The position numbers and the translations under genes were made by a program. 60,001 nt of DNA from Bacteroidales bacterium (GTDB taxonomy: Bacteria; Bacteroidota; Bacteroidia; Bacteroidales; WCHB1-69), in the NCBI GenBank assembly GCA_024400755.1, contig JAKSMG010000013.1, forward strand, positions 1 to 60,001, written 5' to 3'. This document shows, piece by piece, positions 17,484 to 28,103 of this stretch (position 1 is its first letter; each line of letters begins with the position of its first letter). The notes under the pieces were generated by a model. It saw only the letters and a list, made by a program, of their open reading frames with translations, was not told the origin of the DNA and did not search any database.

Positions 17484-18671
17484 ATGCTTTTAAAGAATAT
17501 TCATATTGTCGATAACCAACGGGATTTGTTGGGTGATGTTCGTATTAAGGACGAATTGATTACGGAAGTTGGTGCAAATTTAAGCACTGAAAATGAGGAA
17601 ATTATAGATTTTTCGGGCAAAAATTATTATTTGTTGCCGGCATTCACCGACTTACACGTGCATTTTCGTGATCCAGGTTTGACGCATAAAGAAGATGTGA
17701 ATACAGGCAGCCACGCCGCCATCCACGGAGGCTATACCGCGGTGAATCTGATGCCTAATACCAAACCGACTTGTAGTTCGATGGAAATTGTGAAAGACGT
17801 GGAACGTAGAGTGGAAGAAATTGGTCTGATTTATGCCAACCAGACGTTAAGTATGACGAAAAATCTGGAAGGAAAAGATATTGAACATTTGAAAGCATTA
17901 AAAAAAGGCGAAATTCTCTTTGTCACCGACGATGGCAAAGGTGTGCAGGATGACCATTTGATGGAAGAAATTTTCAATATTTGCAAAGAAAAAGACATCA
18001 CCATTATGTGTCATGCTGAAGATAGTCGATATAGTGCCACCGATATGCGAATCGCCGAAAACAATATGACGTTCCGCGACATTAAGTTATGTGAAAAAAC
18101 GAACGGAAGCATCCATTTTTGCCACGTCAGCACTAAGGAGGCCATTGATGCGATTGCGGCAGCACAGGCAAGAGGTGTTCGCGTTAGTTGCGAAGTCACG
18201 CCGCACCATTTATCCGCTACAGGTGATGAGGTGAATCATTATCGTGTTAATCCGCCTTTTAGAGAAAAAGAAGATATTGACGCACTGGTAAAGGCAATCC
18301 AGGATGGAGTGGTTTGTGCCATTGCCACGGACCATGCACCCCACACTGCCGAAGACAAACGCAATGGTTCGCCTGGAATGGTGGGCTTGGAAGTGGCTTT
18401 TCCACTTTGCTACACAAAATTAGTGAAAGGCGGCTTTATCTCCCTTCAAAAATTAGTGCAACTGATGTCCACCAATCCATCTGAAATGATGAAATTGAAC
18501 AAAGGCGAAATAAAACCCGGAAAACTGGCAGATTTGGTGGTTGCTGATTTAGATAATCCGTTCATTATCAATGCAGAAGAATTTCAGTCCAAAGGTCGTA
18601 ATACGCCTTTTAATGGTCGAAAAGTGTTTGGAAAAATTGTTCACACCATCAGCATGGGAAAGGTATATTAG
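17484..18671 (+). CDS. pyrC: Dihydroorotase
   Basis: A 395-aa amidohydrolase-superfamily enzyme of de novo pyrimidine synthesis, closing carbamoyl-aspartate to dihydroorotate. Metal ligands appear in DLHVHFRDPG (about residue 57 on), HAED, HFCHVS and ATDHAPHT. The length and the HVHFRDPG pattern match the class I type found in Bacteroidota. The reading frame is open further upstream, but the promoter at 17460 and conservation point to ATG 17484. The last base of its stop codon is the first base of the xseA GTG start. Confidence 0.93.
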   Translation: MLLKNIHIVDNQRDLLGDVRIKDELITEVGANLSTENEEIIDFSGKNYYLLPAFTDLHVHFRDPGLTHKEDVNTGSHAAIHGGYTAVNLMPNTKPTCSSMEIVKDVERRVEEIGLIYANQTLSMTKNLEGKDIEHLKALKKGEILFVTDDGKGVQDDHLMEEIFNICKEKDITIMCHAEDSRYSATDMRIAENNMTFRDIKLCEKTNGSIHFCHVSTKEAIDAIAAAQARGVRVSCEVTPHHLSATGDEVNHYRVNPPFREKEDIDALVKAIQDGVVCAIATDHAPHTAEDKRNGSPGMVGLEVAFPLCYTKLVKGGFISLQKLVQLMSTNPSEMMKLNKGEIKPGKLADLVVADLDNPFIINAEEFQSKGRNTPFNGRKVFGKIVHTISMGKVY

Positions 18672-19993
18672 TGGAAAATCAGCGCGAAACTTTTAACGAC
18701 AGACCTGTATATAGTCTGTCTGAAATCACCAAGAGTATTAAGTCTGTCATCAATAAGACTTATACCAGGGCGTATTATGTCAAGGCTGAACTCATTAAGT
18801 TGAATCTTTATCCGCATACCGGACACTGCTATCCTGAATTGGTGGAAAAGGAAGGAGATAGAATCATTACGCAGATGCGTGCTGTGATTTGGAAATCCCA
18901 AGTGGAGGCCATCAATGAAAAATTCATCAAAATTACAGGCGAAAAACTAAAAGATAATATCAGCATTTTGTGCCTTGCTACCGTGGAATTCAGTCCGCAA
19001 TACGGCCTGGCGCTGTATATTCAGGATATTGAGCCGACCTACACCTTGGGCGAACTGATGAAAAACAAGTTGGCCGTTATTTCCAGACTGAAAAATGAGG
19101 GAGTTTTTACAGCCAATAAGAGTCTGCAACTACCTTTGCTGCCTAAGCGAATTGCGGTAATTTCCGTTGAGACCAGCAAAGGATATAGCGATTTTATGAT
19201 CAGTCTGAACGATAATAACTGGAATTATTGCTTTGAATGTGAACTATTTACCTCCATTTTGCAAGGCGACAAAGCCATTAGTACCATCTGTGCCAGACTA
19301 ACTGAAATCGAAAAACGAAAACAGGATTTTGACTGTGTGGTCATCATCCGTGGTGGCGGCGGCGATGTAGGTCTCAGCTGCTACGACGATTATACACTGG
19401 CACACAAAGTTGCCACTTTTCCCTTGCCCATCATTTCCGGCATTGGACATTCCACCAACGAAAGCGTAACCGATATGGTGGCGTTTGCCAACAAAATCAC
19501 GCCCACCGAAGTGGCCTATTTTCTGATTCAGAAATTTCACGATTTTGCCATTCAAGTGGAGGAAATGCAGGATAAGATGTTGAAATATGCGTCGGATTTG
19601 TTGGAAAATCAAAAAAACAAATTATTATTGCTTGAAAACAATTATCATTTGATTGCTATGCGTTTCCTCACGCAGGAAAAAAGCAAGTTGGAGAATTTGC
19701 AAAACGTGATACAACTATCGGCAAAACAATATCTCACACAAGAAAAAAACAAATTGGAAAATTTGCAGAATATGACGAAATTATCTGCAAAAAATATTCT
19801 CGAAAATCAAAAGAAAGACCTTCAATCGCTTAAGGAACACATTGAACTGCTACATCCTGACAACGTGCTGAAACGTGGATACAGCATCACATTATTAAAT
19901 GGCAAGGCAGTTACCCAAGCCAAACAGATTAAAAGCGGCGACATACTCACCACGCGATTACTCAAAGGCACCATTGAAAGTGAAGTGAAATAA
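18671..19993 (+). CDS. xseA: Exodeoxyribonuclease VII large subunit
   Basis: A 440-aa protein with an N-terminal OB-fold (YSLSEITKSIKSVINKTY then RAYYVKAELIKLNLYPHTGHCYPELV, as two blocks) and the nuclease core with RIAVISVETSKGYSDF and VIIRGGGGDVGLSCYDD, followed by a long coiled-coil and a GYSITLLNGK tail. Exonuclease VII degrades single-stranded DNA; the small subunit XseB is not adjacent. The coiled-coil holds two near-identical stretches (QEKSKLENLQN and QEKNKLENLQN), an internal duplication. The start is GTG, one base overlapping the pyrC stop. Confidence 0.93.
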   Translation: MENQRETFNDRPVYSLSEITKSIKSVINKTYTRAYYVKAELIKLNLYPHTGHCYPELVEKEGDRIITQMRAVIWKSQVEAINEKFIKITGEKLKDNISILCLATVEFSPQYGLALYIQDIEPTYTLGELMKNKLAVISRLKNEGVFTANKSLQLPLLPKRIAVISVETSKGYSDFMISLNDNNWNYCFECELFTSILQGDKAISTICARLTEIEKRKQDFDCVVIIRGGGGDVGLSCYDDYTLAHKVATFPLPIISGIGHSTNESVTDMVAFANKITPTEVAYFLIQKFHDFAIQVEEMQDKMLKYASDLLENQKNKLLLLENNYHLIAMRFLTQEKSKLENLQNVIQLSAKQYLTQEKNKLENLQNMTKLSAKNILENQKKDLQSLKEHIELLHPDNVLKRGYSITLLNGKAVTQAKQIKSGDILTTRLLKGTIESEVK

Positions 19994-20001
19994 ACAAAAT
20001 C

Positions 20002-22605
20002 CTATTTCTTTTTCTTCACCAATAAATTCTTGATATCATTTAATTTCATTAAAGCCTCCACTGGCGTGAGACTATTGATGTCCAAATCCACGATTTGGTC
20101 TTTGACATCCAATAACAAGGGGTCATCTAACGCAATAAAGCTCAATTGGTAACCCGGTTCCTTCTTTTCAACTTTGATCGTATCATTGCCGCTGCGGCTG
20201 GCTTCAAGTTGCTTTAACACTTCTTCCGCACGATTCAGCACCACTTGCGGCATTCCGGCCATTCTGGCCACGTGAATACCGAAGCTGTGTTCGCTTCCGC
20301 CCACTTCCAGTTTTCTCAAGAATAAAATCTTGTTGTTAATTTCCTTGACTGATACATGAAAATTCTTAATTCTCGGAAACTGCGAAGCCATATCATTCAA
20401 TTCGTGGTAATGCGTAGCAAACAGTACTTTGGCACGGTGGCGCGTATTTTCGTGCAGATATTCGGCGATGGACCAAGCAATGGAAACGCCATCATAGGTA
20501 CTGGTTCCACGACCAATTTCATCCAATAAAATCAAACTACGGCTGGAAATATTATTCAAGATGCTCGCGGTTTCATTCATTTCCACCATAAAGGTCGATT
20601 CTCCTGTGGAAATATTGTCGGAAGCACCCACACGAGTAAAAACCTTATCCACAATGCCAATTTCCGCCTTTTCAGCCGGCACGAAACAACCCATTTGAGC
20701 CATCAACACAATCAATGCCGTTTGCCGCAGCAATGCCGATTTACCCGACATATTCGGTCCTGTGATAATGATTATTTGCTGACGTTCATTGTCCAGATAA
20801 ATATCATTGGCAATGTATTTTTCGCCGGGAGGCAATTGCTTTTCTATGACAGGATGGCGACCGTTCTTGATATTGATAGTCGTTGAATTGCTTACCACAG
20901 GCTTGGTGTAATTGTTCTCCACGGAAACGGCCGCGAAGCACAACAACACGTCCAAACGCGCTATCAATCTGGCATCTAATTGAATCATAGGCATATAATC
21001 TATTAAGCCTAAAACAAATTCATTAAAAAGACGCGTTTCGATTTCCAAGATTTTATCTTCAGCCCCTAAGATTTTATCTTCCAATTCCTTCAGTTCAGGG
21101 GTAATGTACCTTTCGCCATTTGTCAGAGTCTGTTTTCTAATCCAGTCTTCTGGAACCTTTGACTTATGCGTATTGGTTACTTCCAAATAATAACCAAAGA
21201 CATTATTAAAGCCTATTTTTAAGGATGGTATTCCCGTTCTTTCTGATTCTCTTTGCTGGATATCAGCCAAAATCTGCTTACTGTTGGTCGCCAAGGAGGA
21301 AAGTTCATCCAACTCCTTGTCCACGCCTTTCGCAAAAACACGACCCTTATTAACCGCAATAGGAGGTTCTTCCACAAACTCCTTTTCAATGCGTTGGCAC
21401 ACCGACAAGCAAGGATTTAATTGTTCGGCAATTTTTTTGAGCGAACCCAGATCCGCACCCTGACAAATATTCTTAACCTTTTCAACGGCTCTCAACGAAC
21501 GTGCCAATTGAACCACTTCTCGAGGAGAAATCTTTCCCGTTGCAATCTTTGACACCAAACGTTCCACATCACCCACATTTTTCATCGTGGATAATATATT
21601 GTCCGCAACAGATTCATTATCAATAAAATAACTTACGACTGCCAAACGTTCCTCAATCATCACCTTTTCTTTCAAAGGCAAAACCATCCACTTTTTCAAC
21701 ATTCTCGCCCCCATTGGCGTAAGTGTTTTGTCCAGCACCTGCAAAAGCGTGACAGCATTTTCATTAGGCGAATGCACTAATTCCAAATTTCTGACGGTAA
21801 ATCGGTCAAGCCAAACATAAAGTTCTTCCTCAATTCGATTTAACTTATTGATATGTTGTATTTTGTGATTTTGTGTTTCATAAAGATAATGCAAAGCGGC
21901 CGCGGCGGCAATAATTCCATATTCCAAACCATCCATACCAAATCCTTTCAAAGATGTGGTTTGAAAATGCTTGGTCAGCAAATCCATCGCGTAATCCGTG
22001 GTAAAAACCCAATCGTCAAAGGTGGTAAGTAATATTTTTTCTCCGAAATGCTCCTTAAACGCAGTCGTTTTATTTTTTTGGATGACAATTTCAGAAGGCT
22101 TGAAATTCTGCAACAATTTGTCAATATAGGTTGCATTGCCTTCTGCCACATAAAACTCTCCTGTGGAAATATCCACAAAAGAAATACCTATTTTGTTGTC
22201 GGTATAATGTATGCCAGCCAAAAAATTATTTTCTTTCTGCTCCAACACTTTGTCATTGGTGGAAACACCTGGCGTCACCAATTCGATAATTCCCCTCTTG
22301 ACAATGGTCTTGGCCAATTTGGGGTCTTCCAATTGTTCGCAAATAGCCACACGCAAGCCCGCCTTAACCAATTTGGGCAAATAAGTATCCAAGGCGTGAT
22401 GTGGAAACCCGGCCAAATCAACAGATGTGGCAGAACCATTGCCTCGCTTGGTCAACACAATCCCTAAAATTTGAGAAGTCTTAATGGCATCTTCTCCGAA
22501 AGTTTCGTAAAAATCTCCCACACGAAACAAAAGAATTGCATCAGGATGCTGTGCTTTAAATTGATTGTATTGTTTGATTAAAGGAGTTTCCGCCACTTTT
22601 GCCAT
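20002..22605 (-). CDS. mutS: DNA mismatch repair protein MutS
   Basis: An 867-aa mismatch-recognition ATPase. The N-terminal mismatch-binding domain shows [16 protein letters not shown] (Phe-x-Glu clamp), domain II and the connector follow, and the ATPase has Walker [14 protein letters not shown] (near residue 623), [14 protein letters not shown] and FATHYHEL. It starts the repair of replication errors with MutL. The first ATG, at 22605, lies 20 nt after a -7 promoter element. It converges with xseA, with only 8 nt between stop codons. Confidence 0.97.
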   Translation of the reverse strand: MAKVAETPLIKQYNQFKAQHPDAILLFRVGDFYETFGEDAIKTSQILGIVLTKRGNGSATSVDLAGFPHHALDTYLPKLVKAGLRVAICEQLEDPKLAKTIVKRGIIELVTPGVSTNDKVLEQKENNFLAGIHYTDNKIGISFVDISTGEFYVAEGNATYIDKLLQNFKPSEIVIQKNKTTAFKEHFGEKILLTTFDDWVFTTDYAMDLLTKHFQTTSLKGFGMDGLEYGIIAAAAALHYLYETQNHKIQHINKLNRIEEELYVWLDRFTVRNLELVHSPNENAVTLLQVLDKTLTPMGARMLKKWMVLPLKEKVMIEERLAVVSYFIDNESVADNILSTMKNVGDVERLVSKIATGKISPREVVQLARSLRAVEKVKNICQGADLGSLKKIAEQLNPCLSVCQRIEKEFVEEPPIAVNKGRVFAKGVDKELDELSSLATNSKQILADIQQRESERTGIPSLKIGFNNVFGYYLEVTNTHKSKVPEDWIRKQTLTNGERYITPELKELEDKILGAEDKILEIETRLFNEFVLGLIDYMPMIQLDARLIARLDVLLCFAAVSVENNYTKPVVSNSTTINIKNGRHPVIEKQLPPGEKYIANDIYLDNERQQIIIITGPNMSGKSALLRQTALIVLMAQMGCFVPAEKAEIGIVDKVFTRVGASDNISTGESTFMVEMNETASILNNISSRSLILLDEIGRGTSTYDGVSIAWSIAEYLHENTRHRAKVLFATHYHELNDMASQFPRIKNFHVSVKEINNKILFLRKLEVGGSEHSFGIHVARMAGMPQVVLNRAEEVLKQLEASRSGNDTIKVEKKEPGYQLSFIALDDPLLLDVKDQIVDLDINSLTPVEALMKLNDIKNLLVKKKK

Positions 22606-22624
22606 AACAGTATATTTTAGTGTG

Positions 22625-22632
22625 CAAAAATA
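22625..22632 (-). promoter_or_regulatory. -7 promoter element for mutS
   Basis: TATTTTTG on the minus strand, about 20 nt upstream of the mutS ATG. It overlaps the probable upstream region of the divergent promoter at 22645. Confidence 0.6.
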
Positions 22633-22644
22633 ACAATTTTTTCG

Positions 22645-22652
22645 TACTTTTG
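22645..22652 (+). promoter_or_regulatory. -7 promoter element directly against a start codon
   Basis: TACTTTTG ends only 4 nt before the ATG at 22657. With the usual spacing, transcription would begin at or next to the ATG, implying a leaderless mRNA. Confidence 0.5.
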
Positions 22653-22656
22653 CCTT

Positions 22657-24300
22657 ATGAATAAAGCAGAAAAACGATTTTACATCTACTTGTTGATTTG
22701 GATTTGCGTGGATTTTCTACAAGCCATTTTCACGGAAATTCATGCCGACGAGGCTTATTATGCCCTATATGGGCAATTTTTGGATTGGGGCTATTACGAT
22801 CATCCGCCTATGGTGGCTGTTTTGACGTATCTAAGCGGCCTTTTTTGCAAGGGCAATCTATCTGTCCGCTTTTTCACCGTCTTGCTGCACGGAGGCACTA
22901 TTTGGCTTGTTTGGAAAACCATTCACGACAAAACGGCGGATGTGCGTGCCGTCAACGAATTCTTTATCCTTGCCACATCGCTGGTGATGTTTGTTTTTTA
23001 CGGCTTCATCACCACTCCAGACGCTCCTTTACTCTTCTTTACGGCCTTGTTTTTCTTTCTGTACAAAAAATATCTATCTGATCACTCTTGGCTTAACGCA
23101 TTGTTTCTCGGATTGACGATGGCCGCCATGCTGTATAGCAAATATATGGCGGTGTTGGTGATTGCCTTCGTGCTTTTATCAAATCTAAAATTATTGAAAG
23201 ACATTCGCTTTTGGTGTGCCGGAATCCTTGCTCTTCTGCTTTTTGCTCCTCACATTATGTGGCAGGTCAATCACGATTTTCCTAGTTGGAAGTATCACCT
23301 CGTCCTTCGCAACGATGCTTTCAGTATTCAATATTTTTTGGAATATATCCCGAATCAATTATTGGTTTTTAACCCGATTTGTCTGGCTTTGGCCCTGTAT
23401 TTTTGCTGGAAGAAGAGAACGACAGAAGAAAAGTTTGAACGAGCCTGCATTTTTAATGTATTCGGTTTTATTGCCTTTTTCTGGCTGATGACCATCAAAG
23501 GTCACGGGGAACCGCACTGGACGGTGTCTATTTCTATTCCAATACTGATTTTGATGTACCAGAATATGCGTCAAATGAATTGGGAAAAATGGATTTACAG
23601 ACTGGTTTTGCCGTTTTCCATCTTGATCTTGATTGTTCGTATCTTATTATGTACGATTGCCTTACCGGAAAACACGGGTTTTTCTGACCATAAAAACGCA
23701 ATGAATGCGCTGCACGAGTTTTGCGGTGAAACTCCTGTCGTTTTTTCAAGTTCCTTCCAAAATCCATCACTCTATCGTTTTCACACAAACGGAAACGCCG
23801 TGGCCTTAAGTTCCATTTACAATCGACAATCTCAATTCGATATTCTTCAGTTAGATAAAGACTTACAAGGGAAAAACGTATTTTTATTTGCACAAATATC
23901 TGGTTCTACACCGATAAACTTTGGCGGTGAAGAATTTTTCTATACCCAAATTCAACATTTTCAAGGAAGCAATAGGATTACAACCGCAGTAAATAAGCAG
24001 CAAATGGAAGGTGATTCTATTATATTAGACCTTACTTTTTACAATTTGTATAATCAGGCATTTGATTTTAATCATTCCGAATGCCCAGTCCATATCACGG
24101 CATTTTATTCTTGTGATGACCAATGGCAAGCCGAATCGTGCAGACTGCTATCCAATACCCACGTCATTCCTCCACAGGACAGTATTAAGGCGCACGTGAA
24201 ATTCAAAATACTTTACGATACACCAATGATTATCAGCTTGGAAAGCATTGCCAGCAGTCCAATCAATAGCAAAGTAATGACATTTGAGAAAACAAAATAA
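22657..24300 (+). CDS. Glycosyltransferase family 39/ArnT-like membrane protein
   Basis: A 547-aa protein with an N-terminal membrane domain (about residues 1-350) of ten or more hydrophobic segments and a soluble C-terminal part of about 190 aa. The first loop has [20 protein letters not shown] followed by HPPMVA, the acidic catalytic signature (DE and DHPP) of dolichyl/undecaprenyl-phosphate sugar transferases. It probably moves a sugar from a polyprenyl phosphate to lipid A, a glycan or protein in the periplasm. Its promoter suggests a leaderless transcript. It converges with the glycosyltransferase gene at 24304. Confidence 0.85.
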   Translation: MNKAEKRFYIYLLIWICVDFLQAIFTEIHADEAYYALYGQFLDWGYYDHPPMVAVLTYLSGLFCKGNLSVRFFTVLLHGGTIWLVWKTIHDKTADVRAVNEFFILATSLVMFVFYGFITTPDAPLLFFTALFFFLYKKYLSDHSWLNALFLGLTMAAMLYSKYMAVLVIAFVLLSNLKLLKDIRFWCAGILALLLFAPHIMWQVNHDFPSWKYHLVLRNDAFSIQYFLEYIPNQLLVFNPICLALALYFCWKKRTTEEKFERACIFNVFGFIAFFWLMTIKGHGEPHWTVSISIPILILMYQNMRQMNWEKWIYRLVLPFSILILIVRILLCTIALPENTGFSDHKNAMNALHEFCGETPVVFSSSFQNPSLYRFHTNGNAVALSSIYNRQSQFDILQLDKDLQGKNVFLFAQISGSTPINFGGEEFFYTQIQHFQGSNRITTAVNKQQMEGDSIILDLTFYNLYNQAFDFNHSECPVHITAFYSCDDQWQAESCRLLSNTHVIPPQDSIKAHVKFKILYDTPMIISLESIASSPINSKVMTFEKTK

Positions 24301-24303
24301 AAA

Positions 24304-25467
24304 CTATTCGGATAAAATTGAAATTAACGGTTGAGTAGCACCCTCCCAATTATAATTGTCACACACATAACGATACCCATTTAAGGCCAACTGCTGATAC
24401 GACTCACTATCGGTCAATATTTTACAAGCGGCCTCCGCAAATTCGTCCGCCGTATCACATATCATTACCGCATTATTGCTTTCAACCTCAACCAATGGTT
24501 TTCCCGCCAATGCCGAAGTAATACAAGGCAATTGGACAGCCATCGCCTCCAACAATTTGTTTTGCAAACCCGTTCCCAAACGCATAGGGGCAATGAATAT
24601 TTTTGACTTGGCATAATAATCCGTCATTGAATCCACCCAACCCGTCACAAAAACATTCGGTGAACGCAAGGCCAAAACCCGCATAGAAGGATTGGCACCG
24701 CAAAGCACCAGCGATACCCGTGGAAATTTTGTTTTAATCTTTGGAAGTATCTGATTAACAAGGTATTCAGCCGCATCAATATTAGGAGCGTAAGCCATAT
24801 TTCCCGTAAAAATCAAGTCAAATTCTTTAAGCTGCGCTTCATATTTAAACTTTGACAAATCCACACCGTTACGTACAATCACGATTTTTTCCTTTTCCTT
24901 AATGGGCATCAAATCCCTATCCATAGTCGTAATTATCGTATGATGGTTGAAACAAGAAAACGATTGTGCCTCATAATTCAGCAATCGCTTATACTCCAAC
25001 TTGAAAAATGGTTTGGCATAAAAAGGTGCCTTTTGATAGCGACGGAACATCCCTTTGGACAAAACATCCTGGTAATCAATAGTTTTATTCAATGGAAAAG
25101 ACTTCACATACTCTGCCGTACGCACCAATTGACAATAAATTTTATCTGGCTGGATCTTTTGGACAAACGACTGTAGTCCTCTAAAAGCCCTTTTTCTAAA
25201 AAAATAACCGCATTGAATAGGCAGTCCTTTTAACCAAAACGAAAAAACATTGGCCATCTTCGACCAGATATTAATTTTTTCGGTATGGATTTCTTTACAA
25301 AAAACTTTAAGGGCATCAATGTCAGAAGAACGGAGGGCTTTATCGGTTAAAGCAAAAAGGTAAACATCAAAATGCTGTGAAAGCATACGAATCTGGTTGT
25401 AGGCACGTAGTTTATCGCCTTTTTCCAAAGGATAAGGGAAGCGAGATAAGACAACCAATAACTTCAT
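24304..25467 (-). CDS. GT-B glycosyltransferase (GT4-like, TIGR03087-related)
   Basis: A 387-aa cytoplasmic transferase. It starts with a Rossmann strand (LLVVLSRFPYPLEKGDKLRAY), the donor-binding half contains LIFTGNMAYAPNIDAAEYLV and the E-rich loop APMRLGTGLQNKLLEAMAVQ, where the final Glu binds the sugar nucleotide. The N-terminal PYPLEKGDKLR pattern recalls the sugar transferases grouped as TIGR03087 in exopolysaccharide loci. Acceptor and sugar are unknown. No polysaccharide cluster surrounds it, only the GT39 gene convergent to it. Confidence 0.85.
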   Translation of the reverse strand: MKLLVVLSRFPYPLEKGDKLRAYNQIRMLSQHFDVYLFALTDKALRSSDIDALKVFCKEIHTEKINIWSKMANVFSFWLKGLPIQCGYFFRKRAFRGLQSFVQKIQPDKIYCQLVRTAEYVKSFPLNKTIDYQDVLSKGMFRRYQKAPFYAKPFFKLEYKRLLNYEAQSFSCFNHHTIITTMDRDLMPIKEKEKIVIVRNGVDLSKFKYEAQLKEFDLIFTGNMAYAPNIDAAEYLVNQILPKIKTKFPRVSLVLCGANPSMRVLALRSPNVFVTGWVDSMTDYYAKSKIFIAPMRLGTGLQNKLLEAMAVQLPCITSALAGKPLVEVESNNAVMICDTADEFAEAACKILTDSESYQQLALNGYRYVCDNYNWEGATQPLISILSE

Positions 25468-25551
25468 AAATATTTCTATCTAACAAACTTATAAATACTT
25501 ATTAATCAGCATATCAACAACAACTCGATAGGTGAAATCACTGTTCATCGA

Positions 25552-26259
25552 CTACAAATCACTCTTATATAACGGCAATTTCACGGCAAATGTTGCACCT
25601 ACGTCTTTATTGTTATACGCACGAACCAAACCTCCGTTTCTTTCCACAGCACTCTTTACAATCAACAGACCCAATCCTGTACCGACTTCCCCCGCAATTC
25701 CCTTTGTTGAATAAGAGGTCCCTATCTGCAATTTTTCATTTACCTTTTCCTCATCAATTCCAACCCCTTTGTCTGAAATATAAATTTCATAGTAATCTTG
25801 GTCAACCACTTTTCCAGAAAGGGTGATTTTGCTTCCTTCTGGAGAAAATTTAATGGCATTGTTCAGCAAATTCATAAAAACCGACACCATCATATCCATA
25901 TCGATAAAAATATGGATGCTTTTATCAACATTATTGACAATTTCAATATTTTTCTGATGGCAATTGTTCTCTACCAAATAAGTATAATTATGCAGAATTT
26001 CGTATGCATTAACTTTTGACCTACTCAATTCCATCAGATTTCCCCTTATTCTAAAAATGTTCATCAAATCCGTACATACCTTCAAGGCACTTTCTGAACA
26101 GACGCCAATTTTCTTTACTATTTCCTGAGATTTTTCCTCATTAACTCGCCCCGACAAAAGCATTTCAGTATAGATTGAAATCGGAGTAATCATATTTTTC
26201 AGCGTATGCATCGAATCCGAGAAAAAGATGTTGTAATTGAAATTGAGGTCTTCTTGCAT
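25552..26259 (-). CDS. Soluble sensor-less histidine kinase
   Basis: A 235-aa protein with no membrane segment and no sensor domain. A HisKA-like helix pair carries the likely phospho-acceptor His in SMHTLKNMITPI (about residue 18). The ATPase domain has an N box NLLNNAIKFSPEG, G1 box DKGVGI and G2 box GTGLGLLIVKSA, and ends GATFAVKLP. No response regulator is next to it, so its partner is elsewhere. It lies 12 nt after the Omp85-like gene on the same strand and may be co-transcribed with it. It could act as a modular kinase docked to another sensor. Confidence 0.85.
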   Translation of the reverse strand: MQEDLNFNYNIFFSDSMHTLKNMITPISIYTEMLLSGRVNEEKSQEIVKKIGVCSESALKVCTDLMNIFRIRGNLMELSRSKVNAYEILHNYTYLVENNCHQKNIEIVNNVDKSIHIFIDMDMMVSVFMNLLNNAIKFSPEGSKITLSGKVVDQDYYEIYISDKGVGIDEEKVNEKLQIGTSYSTKGIAGEVGTGLGLLIVKSAVERNGGLVRAYNNKDVGATFAVKLPLYKSDL

Positions 26260-26271
26260 AATTGAAAATCT

Positions 26272-27732
26272 TTAGAACATATAATTCATCTTCACGTAGA
26301 AATTCGTGAACTGATTGGCATTGTCACGTTTATCGAAAGGAACTGCCCAATCAACGGAAAGGACAAAATTTTCATTCATAGCAATTTTCAGACCCAAGCC
26401 GGCAGACATGTGAGGACGATAAATTTGAGGTTTGTCAAATACGATGTATTGATCCAGTTCATTCAAATTAAACTCGGGATCATTATTTTGAATATTCTGA
26501 ATAATTTCTTCCTGATTAAGCTTATAAGGTTGAAGAATAATGCCGGCATCGAAAAATGGATTCAGACCGATGTAAAAATGCTCTTTCTTGATGGAAAAAC
26601 GGCAGACTTTGAATCTAAATTCCACATTGGCAAAGGCAAAGCCATTGGCAGTTGTTCTATGTCTGGCAATACCACGCAAAGTATTGCTTCCTCCAAGAAC
26701 TTCGTATGTGGCCCGCTGAATATAAAGGGTATTCCATATATTATTTTCATAGAAGGCACTTTTCCCAGCGGTTGTCAACTGCATAGACAAACGGTAGGCA
26801 AACAAAACAATATCTTTATAGACAGGCACATAATGTCTAAAATTGACATTCAACTTCAGATTATTGTATTGTTTAATGTTTCCAAAAGCGGCGGTATAAG
26901 TTAAAAAGGCGTCGGCGTAAATACCCCTATTGGGATTTTGCTGCTTGTCGCGCGAATCGTAAGTAACGCCTACCCGCAAATAGGGCCGCCATCCGCCATT
27001 AGCTTCATTAGCATCAATAATGCCCCATTTCACATATTTTTCATACAAGCCCTCCACGCCAAGCGGCAACTGTTTTTCAGGTTTTTTGCCTTTATTGATC
27101 ATATTGACATTGACACTGCCGATGGAGAACCATTGCACCCCCAAACCCGCATTCCAATACCAATTTCCAGAGATATTTCCGGAAATATCGCCGGCAATAC
27201 GCAAAATATCCCTTTTGCTCTTATAGAACATTCTGGTTTTATAAGTATCCGGAAATTTTTTGTCGTCTGCCCATTCTTTGTTTAACACAGATTGATAGCC
27301 ATTATAACCATAAAAATCGCATATCGCATCGGGCAAATACGAAATATCAACCGTTAGTCTATGTTTAGGAATCAAATATTTGGAATCGTACATAAAGCGA
27401 AACAGACCACAATGCTTGGTGGTATAGGCTGCTTCAACATAAAACGAATGAATGTAGTCAGGATACTGAGAACCATCGCCGAAATAATAGACATTGGATA
27501 AAATTCCCCCTTGAAAACCCTTGTCGGCATCGTAGGCCACACTGGGCAAAATACCGAATGTCCAACCTTTACGAACGCTATCGACCACCTTTTCTTTTTT
27601 AGGTTTTTTGACTTTATCCTTGTTGTCTAAATAATTGTCAATAAGGTATTTAGAATTATTTTCAGCCACGGATGCCATTGAAAATGCACCTGACAACAAC
27701 AAAACAAAAAATAAAAAAACTGCCCTTTTCAT
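26272..27732 (-). CDS. Omp85/BamA-type surface antigen (outer-membrane beta-barrel)
   Basis: A 486-aa exported protein with a signal peptide (MKRAVFLFFVLLLSGAFS, cleaved near ASVA). There are no clear POTRA repeats; most of the protein is a barrel of alternating strands. The segment LGGSNTLRGIARHRT holds the LRG motif expected in strand/loop 6 of Omp85 proteins, and the C-terminus ends in aromatic strands (FTNFYVKMNYMF). It probably inserts or translocates a substrate at the outer membrane. The start at 27732 was chosen because the promoter at 27752-27759 lies downstream of the next upstream ATG (27771). Confidence 0.82.
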   Translation of the reverse strand: MKRAVFLFFVLLLSGAFSMASVAENNSKYLIDNYLDNKDKVKKPKKEKVVDSVRKGWTFGILPSVAYDADKGFQGGILSNVYYFGDGSQYPDYIHSFYVEAAYTTKHCGLFRFMYDSKYLIPKHRLTVDISYLPDAICDFYGYNGYQSVLNKEWADDKKFPDTYKTRMFYKSKRDILRIAGDISGNISGNWYWNAGLGVQWFSIGSVNVNMINKGKKPEKQLPLGVEGLYEKYVKWGIIDANEANGGWRPYLRVGVTYDSRDKQQNPNRGIYADAFLTYTAAFGNIKQYNNLKLNVNFRHYVPVYKDIVLFAYRLSMQLTTAGKSAFYENNIWNTLYIQRATYEVLGGSNTLRGIARHRTTANGFAFANVEFRFKVCRFSIKKEHFYIGLNPFFDAGIILQPYKLNQEEIIQNIQNNDPEFNLNELDQYIVFDKPQIYRPHMSAGLGLKIAMNENFVLSVDWAVPFDKRDNANQFTNFYVKMNYMF

Positions 27733-27751
27733 AAAATGTACTTTTTCGTTG

Positions 27752-27759
27752 CAAAAATA
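27752..27759 (-). promoter_or_regulatory. -7 promoter element for the Omp85-like gene
   Basis: TATTTTTG on the minus strand, 20 nt upstream of the start at 27732. It rules out the in-frame ATG at 27771. Confidence 0.6.
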
Positions 27760-27822
27760 CAACTTATTCATCTAAAACACTACATTTTCTTAAAATATTT
27801 TTATCATTTGCATTAATTTTCT

Positions 27823-28043
27823 GAATTATCCCGTTTAATCTTGTTGAGATTCCGATGTTCCCTCCTTACGGCGAAAACATCGGAATGGCAACATATACCT
27901 TGTGGGCGTGATGGCGGCGGCGCAAAATAGGAAGTTAATGCACGTATGTGATGCCGCCGCCACTTCTTGTCTAATGAATCGTCACCATTCCGACGAAGCA
28001 CAGCGAAGGCGGAATCTCTTTACAAAACGAAAAGGGATAATTC
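27823..28043. repeat. MITE-like long imperfect palindrome
   Basis: This 221-bp intergenic stretch contains four nested inverted-repeat arms: GAATTATCCC (27823) with GGGATAATTC (28034-28043); GAGATTCCG with CGGAATCTC; CATCGGAATGG with CCATTCCGACG; and GGCGGCGGC (27913-27921) with GCCGCCGCC (27953-27961). The ends form imperfect terminal inverted repeats of about 30 bp. It has no credible coding capacity and is richer in G/C at the centre than its surroundings. The ATTCCGACGAAG...GGCGGAATCTC pattern resembles dispersed intergenic repeats I recall from other Bacteroidota genomes. It separates the Omp85-like gene from ileS. Confidence 0.7.
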
Positions 28044-28095
28044 CGTTAATTTTTTCACACAAAAAAATCATTCTAAATAATTCCAAAAAAATATG

Positions 28096-28103
28096 TAACT
28101 TTG
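28096..28103 (+). promoter_or_regulatory. -7 promoter element for ileS, inside a palindrome
   Basis: TAACTTTG lies 28 nt before the ileS ATG. It sits within a perfect inverted repeat, GTAACTT-TGC-AAGTTAC (28095-28111), that could be an operator or form a small hairpin in DNA. Confidence 0.6.
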
